Source of the DNA: Voacanga thouarsii
Lineage: Eukaryota; Streptophyta; Magnoliopsida; Gentianales; Apocynaceae
Direction: 5' to 3'
Length of the DNA stretch: 64,000 bases
Assembly: GCA_026120185.1 (NCBI GenBank)
Contig: JANUWF010001719.1
Span: forward strand, 1,116,001 to 1,180,000
The notes beneath the pieces were generated by a model. The model did no database searches. It saw only the letters and a list, made by a program, of their open reading frames with translations, and was not told the DNA's origin. The stretch's first letter is position 1. The number at the start of each line of letters is the position of its first letter. Below, piece by piece: positions 58,276 through 64,000 of the stretch. The position numbers and the translations under genes were made by a program.

Positions 58276-60165
58276 ATCTCCCCCTTTGGTATTGTTTGAA
58301 GCAAAACTAATATTTAGCAAGGTAACAGTTTCAACAGTCGTAGCAGTTTCAACAGTCATTAAGTTGAAGCCTCAACAACCATTATGAGTTCTTCATCGTG
58401 TAGGAGAGTTCTTTAACATGAGATACCACCATGACCATAGATAGTAAAAGTCCCCTTGAATATCAACTCCCCCTATGTACAACAGTGTCCTTGTGCATTT
58501 GCATTTGTAGACTTACATTTTAAGCCTTGCCTTGCTCTCCCTCTTTTTGTAGCAAAGAAGGCTAAACAATCATTATTAATCAAGGAGAGCCGCGATATCC
58601 TCTCTTTTGTGAGGATTTGATCTGTTTTCCAATCTGATATGATCTATAGATTCTTTTGATATTAGTTTCCAACTTTGACATTTCACAGATTGCACTTGTC
58701 AAACTTTGTTCATGTAACGATTGTAATTGACATGACCCAATTTTTGATGCCACAAATCTACCTTATCCTCCATTACAGCTTTTAGAGAAATATGAGTAGC
58801 ATGTGCTTTGATGTCATTCTTTCTAATCTATACACGTTTTATTGCCTTTGTCGAACTCAAGTTGGACAAAATTCTAATTATGTCGAAGATTTTTTAACCT
58901 ATTTAAGCAATGTTTCCACTTATGACTAGTAACAGAACAATAGTCACAATAAGTAGGGAGTTTTTTAGGCTTGGGTTTAAACTTCCTCAATTGTCCTTTC
59001 TCCTAAAAAATTGTCGAAGTTTGTTTTTCAATAGCAGTCTTATATAACTAAGTCTAATTTTGTTACGAGGGTGTCTTCCAAATGAAAGATCTTCATCTAA
59101 TTTTGCTTTTTCGCATTGCTCAGCATTATTCAACTTCAGATTACTGACTTTCAAGCTTTCTTCACTTTGTTGGACTTGCTATTGAAGTTTTTCTATCTCC
59201 TGTTACTGTGAACTGTTCACTTATTGAAGTCTCTGATTTTTTTTTTTAGTGCCTTGTTCAACAGTGCAACTTCAAGTTATTTTGAATACATCAATTCATA
59301 CTCTTCTATAAGCTTTGCATGCTCATTGTCAGTGTCATCAAGATCAATGTCAGAATATCTATCTTCATGAGTTGAACTCTTTTTGACAACATCATTGAAT
59401 GCAACATTACTGACTTAACCTTCCTCATCATCTCCATCAGTACTATTATTACCAAGATATTCAAAATCCTTTTCATAATCATTTAGAGTCATGTTGTAAG
59501 ACTTGATCTTCATCTTATTCTTAAAATTACCGCAATCAACCTAAATATGACCATTCCACCTCATTCTCTGCATTTAGGTCCTTTCAATATACTTTTACCT
59601 TCTAAATTTTTTTTGATAAAACATCTTTTGTTGAAACCCAAATTTCTTGTTGAATGGCTTGTTGAATTGTTTTCATCTCCTCAACATCTTGTTAAACTAT
59701 TTTGTCAAAAAACCAATTTCTCTTTGGATTTTGAATAAGATTCAAGATTTATTTCATAGATTTAAAGAGAACTTATTAATTCATTCTTCAATGGCTACTA
59801 CTTTGGGTTCAAACCTTGATGGTAAGGATCTTAACATCTTTCAAATCAGGCTCGTTTCTGAGTAGACTTCACCAAGATGATATGCTTGATTTGTAATAAC
59901 TCTCAATTATTCCCAAGCTCGCCCATTTTTAATTCCTCAAATTGAGTTGTCAACCATTGTCTCGTTGACCTTCGAACAGTGCTAGTGCCTTTAAATATAG
60001 TTTGTCCCATGCTTCCTTAGTAGATTTATAAGTGGAGATCAACTTGTATTTTTTTTGTTTGACTGCAGAGAAAATAGTATATAAAGCCTTAGCATTAGCA
60101 TTAGCAAGTTGACATTCCTTACTTGTCCATTCTGAGATTGGTTTCTCCTCAGATACTCTAGAATT
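58276..60165 (-). pseudogene. Second, internally deleted copy D2 of the same copia type
   Basis: Starts at the LTR with a purine tract (minus strand ACCAAAGGGGGAGAT), followed by 3'-end sequence to about 58,600. It then jumps directly into the pre-integrase and gag region matching 55,142-56,810, without RT or RNase H. Homology ends near 60,165, before any primer site or outer LTR. Stops are frequent. A large internal deletion of pol explains the structure. Confidence 0.8.
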
Positions 60166-60485
60166 GATACCTGCTTTCAGATTTTATCTCACATGATTTT
60201 ATTCATATTTTACAGGAAGTCTTGATATTCGAGATTGAAAAGAATAATGTTAATGTTATCTGGGGACTTATTTATTTTGTACTTGGATAAGTCTTGGATG
60301 GTTATTCGAATATTATTATTTGGGAGCTTATGTATTTATTCTAAGGCTTGTAATAGATTTTTATTTTCAGAGTTTATTTAAAATCCCATAATTTCATTAT
60401 TTAGTTATCAATTTATAAAGACCCCTTGTCATTTAGATGGTGCGATATCTCGACCCGCGAGGGCCCTGGGTTGTGGGGTATTAGA
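60166..60485. other. Intergenic, no feature seen
   Basis: AT-rich spacer between the truncated D2 copy and the microsatellite. Confidence 0.5.
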
Positions 60486-60488
<3 letters not shown>

Positions 60489-60518
<30 letters not shown>

Positions 60519-60626
60519 TGTATGTATGTATGTATGTATGTATGTATGTATGTATGTATGTATGTATGTATGTATGTATGTATGTATGTATGTATGTATG
60601 TATGTATGTATGTATGTATGTATGTA

Positions 60627-60678
<52 letters not shown>
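60489..60678 (+). repeat. (TATG)n(TG)n compound microsatellite
   Basis: About 36 TATG units followed by about 23 TG units. Open frames of both strands here encode only MYVC or HTYI repeats and are artefacts. Confidence 0.97.
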
Positions 60679-60681
<3 letters not shown>

Positions 60682-60682
60682 T

Positions 60683-60955
60683 AAAATTATCTTTTTTGCG
60701 ACGAAGCTTTTATGATGAAACATTTTGTCACAAAAATATCATCAGTAGCAACAAAATTTAACTTTTGGCGACAAATTAGGAAATAATTTTCCTCACAAAA
60801 GAGTCCTTACTAGTGATAAAATAAAATTTTGTTGCCCCAACCCTTTAGCGAGGGCATTTCAACAAGAAAATGACGAAGATTTTTTTTTTTGTTGCAAAAT
60901 TTTAAGCTTTAGCGACGAAAATATTTTGTCACGGAAGACCAATTTTCTTGTAGTG
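60683..60955. mobile_element. CACTA-type right terminus with 'GCGACGAA' repeats
   Basis: Ends ATTTTCTTGTAGTG at 60,955, the complement of CACTACAAGAAAAT. Inside are units TTTGCGACGAA, TTTGGCGACAAAT and TTTAGCGACGAAAAT. The opposite end was not found in the window, so this is a truncated or fragmentary end of a third CACTA family. Confidence 0.6.
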
Positions 60956-62850
60956 CTCAAAATGCGCAATTATTCAATTCAATTAATAAGGATAGAGAAA
61001 TCAATGATCAAAATAGATTTGATTTTAAATATCAGATGTCCAGTAAGAAGGTAGTTTATTGTACATCACAAGACAAGATTGATGACATAAACAATCACTT
61101 CCATGCTTTGTCAACTAGAAATCCAATACAAAGCATAGTAGCCTTTCAACAAGAAAATGGAGAGCAACTAACTTGTGTTCAGCAGATCGATATCCTCAAA
61201 GGAAAGTTGTTTAGAAAATATGATGACTAATAATGAAACAATCTCCTTTGTAAGCCGTAAAAATATTGTCTAGACCATTTTCACTTTAAGAAGACAATTT
61301 GGGTTGGGTATCAGTGTCAATAGTTGTTTGTTGGACAGAACTACAATAGTGAAAGCCCCAAATGTTTAAAGTTGAAAATTTTAACATAATGTAGAGCTTA
61401 TTGTGCTAATAGCTTCAACAAGATAATTCTATCATCAAGAAATTATTAGTTGAGTAAACATGAACAAAAACTAGAACTAAATGAGAAAGAGATAACTTTC
61501 TAATTTACATGTGAAATATGGTAGTAGACAAAGAAAGGTAAGCATTAGTTTTTAAGATATAAAAAACTAACTATTCTTTTATCAAGTCTAACTCTTGTTT
61601 TTTTATGTTTCCCTGTTCCACGTATATATCAACTTCAAAGATACTATATTTGATAAAACGTTTAAATTTCCAAATATAGACTTCATATTCATGTGATTAA
61701 AATCCAAAATGATAATTTGGTTTCATACTATCTAATTGTCAAATAGATACAACTATTTTCGTCAAGGCGATGTCTTTCCTCGTTCTTAGAAAATCATTAG
61801 CATAGACATGCCTTGCTTTTATTACATTATCATAACTCATTTTATTAGCAGAAGAATACACCATGAAAAAGCATGTTAACTATAATCAAGAATAGATCGC
61901 TTCAAGAAACATAAAATCAAGTTCAGCTGAAAACTATAAGACATTTCCAAAAGGCAAATTTCAAGCAAAAGTTTAAAATGAGAGGTTAAAACTCCACAAA
62001 GCTTACTGTTAATAAATCTACACCAACAATCAAACCAAAATTCCATCCATTCCTGTAGTCAAAATCAAACCTTTTGGTCATCATAGTTCAAAAAATCCCC
62101 TAAAATAAACAATTCCAATTTTCCCATTTCAGCCCGTACAAATTCCTTCATATAAACACCCATCAAAAAGTAAAATACACATGAAATACAAACAACCAAC
62201 AACAATGAATGACTCAATCAAGTGTGAGTGAGAGAAGCAAAGTGAATATGAAGAGTAACCCATGAGCAAGCACTGCTTGGAGCAATTTCAAGACACACTA
62301 GGCCAAAAGAAATTCCTCAATAATTTGCAAAAGGTAGAAATAAAGGAACGACAGCCTCATCTCAATGAACAATTAAGAAAATCTTTCAACAGTATCTGGT
62401 AATTAAGAAAGGTATTATGAGATAAGGGTTTACTAGAAAATTGGTAAGGATTTACATACTCAATAAACAACAAAGGATGTAGCCCATCGGAAAAGCATAC
62501 CTCGAAAAGTCTATGGTCAAAAGGATAGGTCAGTGGTAGCTATAGAGCGCAGCGGCAGCTATAGAGCTTGGTAGTAGCTATGGAGGACAACTCTTGGTTG
62601 GTGGTAGTGGCAAGAGCAAAGGAAGAAATAGGGAAGAATAATGCAGCTGGAAACAAACACAGAACAAGAAAGGAGAAAATAGGGGAAAAGGGGTTTGAAA
62701 TTTGCATAGACCCATGTTTTTTTTCTTTTGTCAAACTAAAAACGATGATTTTAAACCTTTGTTTCAGAATTAAATATGATAGTTGGAAGCCGTTGTTTTT
62801 GTTAGTGTCGTATTTGTCTCAATTCTTAAATATTATTTTTTCATGCTATC
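60956..62850. other. Intergenic; one short unrecognised frame
   Basis: A plus-strand frame, open from about 60,960 to TAA at 61,228-61,230, reads NRFDFKYQMSSKKVVYCTSQ and later VAFQQENGEQLTCVQQIDIL. It is hydrophilic and unlike its AT-rich neighbours but matches no family I know; it could be a piece of a transposon gene. The rest shows no gene. Confidence 0.35.

Positions 62851-62851
<1 letters not shown>

Positions 62852-62892
<41 letters not shown>
62852..62892 (+). repeat. (TG)n microsatellite
   Basis: About 20 TG units. Confidence 0.97.
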
Positions 62893-62895
<3 letters not shown>

Positions 62896-63206
62896 TAGGC
62901 AAATTTGACTCACTATATCTATACATTTATGACATTATATTAATAAAAAAAATTTCTTATGGAAGTTAAGAAGGATACTGTGACAAAATTTAAAGTAAAT
63001 CGATTAAATTAGTATTTATCGTATATAAATTAAGTACAGATATATGAAGACCTAAAATGTGTATACTGAATTTTACTTGGCAAATCAATGACCTGACCAC
63101 TAGATATGTTAATAAAGTTAAACAAATTTGGTGACCTAATTTGAAGATAATTTGTTATATTTTACTACATTTTCTAGTGTAATTTCAATACAATTGTATA
63201 AACGGA
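62893..63206. other. AT-rich, no feature seen
   Basis: No coding or repeat structure is recognised. Confidence 0.5.
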
Positions 63207-63632
63207 AGAATAATCAAATTAATAATCCTACTGTTGATTTGTTAAAGTCACTAAAAAAAAAACTATTATGACCTTCTTTTGTGCTAAATAAAAAGGCTAA
63301 GTCAGATTAAATCCGATGTAGTGGTTACCCCATTATAGGAACCCAGCTGCTATAGAATGTTTCATTCGCCTATAGACTCATTAGAACTATGCCCAATTAC
63401 GTAACCTGTTGTGCATTTATAATCGAAAGCATAATCAAATTAATAATCCTATAGTTGATTTGTTAAAATCACTTTTAAAATAACTATTATGACCATTTAT
63501 TATTATTATTATTTGGCTAAGTAAAATGCTAAGTCGGGTTAAATCTAATGTGATTACCCCACTATAGAAACCCAACTGCTATGGAATGTTCCATTTGCCC
63601 ATATGCTCATTGGAACTAAACCCAATTAAGTC
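63207..63632 (+). repeat. Tandem duplication, about 220-bp unit
   Basis: 63,207-63,413 and 63,430-63,632 share TAATCAAATTAATAATCCTA, GTTGATTTGTTAAA, ACCCAACTGCTATGGAATGT-like and ACTAAACCCAATTA-like blocks in the same order. The copies are diverged, so the duplication is not recent. Confidence 0.85.
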
Positions 63633-64000
63633 ATCATAATCCCTACCAACACACAAGAATATGTAATCTTCACACCCCATAACCAACCTATATATAGTAC
63701 ATCAAAATAATTGACAAGCTCTACATCCTTAGTAAGGTCTGAACCTGGGCACTCAAGATGGAGAGCAGAAGGCTTACTCGCCCGACCACACGTTGATGGT
63801 TTTATGACTAAATTTAAAAATAATCGGATATATGTAATCACATAATATAGCATAATATGAATACAATAGCCTAAAATTCTAACGCATTTATAAATATATA
63901 TGCATTAAATTAACGATTCAATGGTCAGATACAACTGTCTTATTTATTGTATAACACATACGACAGTTGACCAAGACCATCATATTTGTCTCAACACAAA
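63633..64000. other. AT-rich window edge with weak SINE-like and CACTA-like motifs
   Basis: On the minus strand, TGGTCGGGCGAGTAAGCC followed 30 bp later by GCCCAGGTTCAGACC (about 63,785-63,735) resembles the A and B boxes of a tRNA-derived SINE. Near the edge, ACATACGACAGTTGACCAAG resembles the array at 18,060-18,510. Both are tentative. Confidence 0.3.

Noticed and set aside
60426..60761. Repeat-encoded proteins (MYVC or HTYI repeats)
   Set aside because: They are translations of the TATG/TG microsatellite in several frames and carry no independent evidence.
62540..62894. Overlapping frames on both strands near 62,600
   Set aside because: No domain, and the plus-strand frame runs into a (TG)n repeat; there is no support for a gene.

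Overview
The window is nuclear DNA of a flowering plant, almost certainly a eudicot. It is AT-rich, its coding traces are split by GT-AG introns, and nearly all recognisable coding sequence belongs to plant transposable elements (Ty1/copia, Ty3/gypsy of the Tat type, CACTA, and small TIR elements). The species cannot be named from the sequence. Only one ordinary host gene looks intact: a minus-strand carboxylesterase (CXE family, 331 aa) at 14,949-15,944 with a TATA box upstream.

Layout. 1-2,049: AT-rich flank with a small hAT-like element. 2,055-7,298 (minus, TSD GCATT) and 8,773-13,956 (plus, TSD TAATC): two copies, A and B, of one unusual copia family. In both, the protease/integrase part of the polyprotein gene is replaced by an intron-containing, antisense piece of a host RKD (RWP-RK) transcription factor gene. 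Copy B sits inside an older TIR element (8,601-14,790) that also carries a 0.6-kb open gene fragment. 14,949-16,170: the carboxylesterase. 16,701-23,600: decayed CACTA material, including a TNP2-type transposase relic.

24,034-60,165 is a nest of elements. A minus-strand copia (element C) has its LTR split by an 18.7-kb CACTA-type element (24,718-43,463, TSD AAT). That element contains a small TIR element (26,803-28,057), a gene fragment broken by a complete 10.7-kb Tat gypsy element (28,840-39,582, TSD ATAGT), and another LTR of the C family. The gypsy element carries an antisense plant-mobile-domain gene with an intron. The polymerase region of element C is split by a second CACTA element (44,965-53,733, TSD TGA). 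This one has no recognisable transposase but holds captured host exons: two SAWADEE-domain exons (SHH1-like, an RNA-directed DNA methylation factor) and one RPN10-like ubiquitin-interacting exon. To the right, element C is fused to a second copia type whose 1.2-kb LTR (57,050-58,275) is flanked on both sides by internal sequence of the same family. 60,166-64,000: microsatellites, one CACTA terminus, a tandem duplication and AT-rich DNA.

The theme is repeated capture of host gene pieces by different transposon classes: RKD by copia, SHH1-like and RPN10-like exons by CACTA, and unidentified fragments in two TIR elements, with deep nesting dated by target-site duplications. No CRISPR, rRNA, convincing tRNA gene or bacterial feature was seen.
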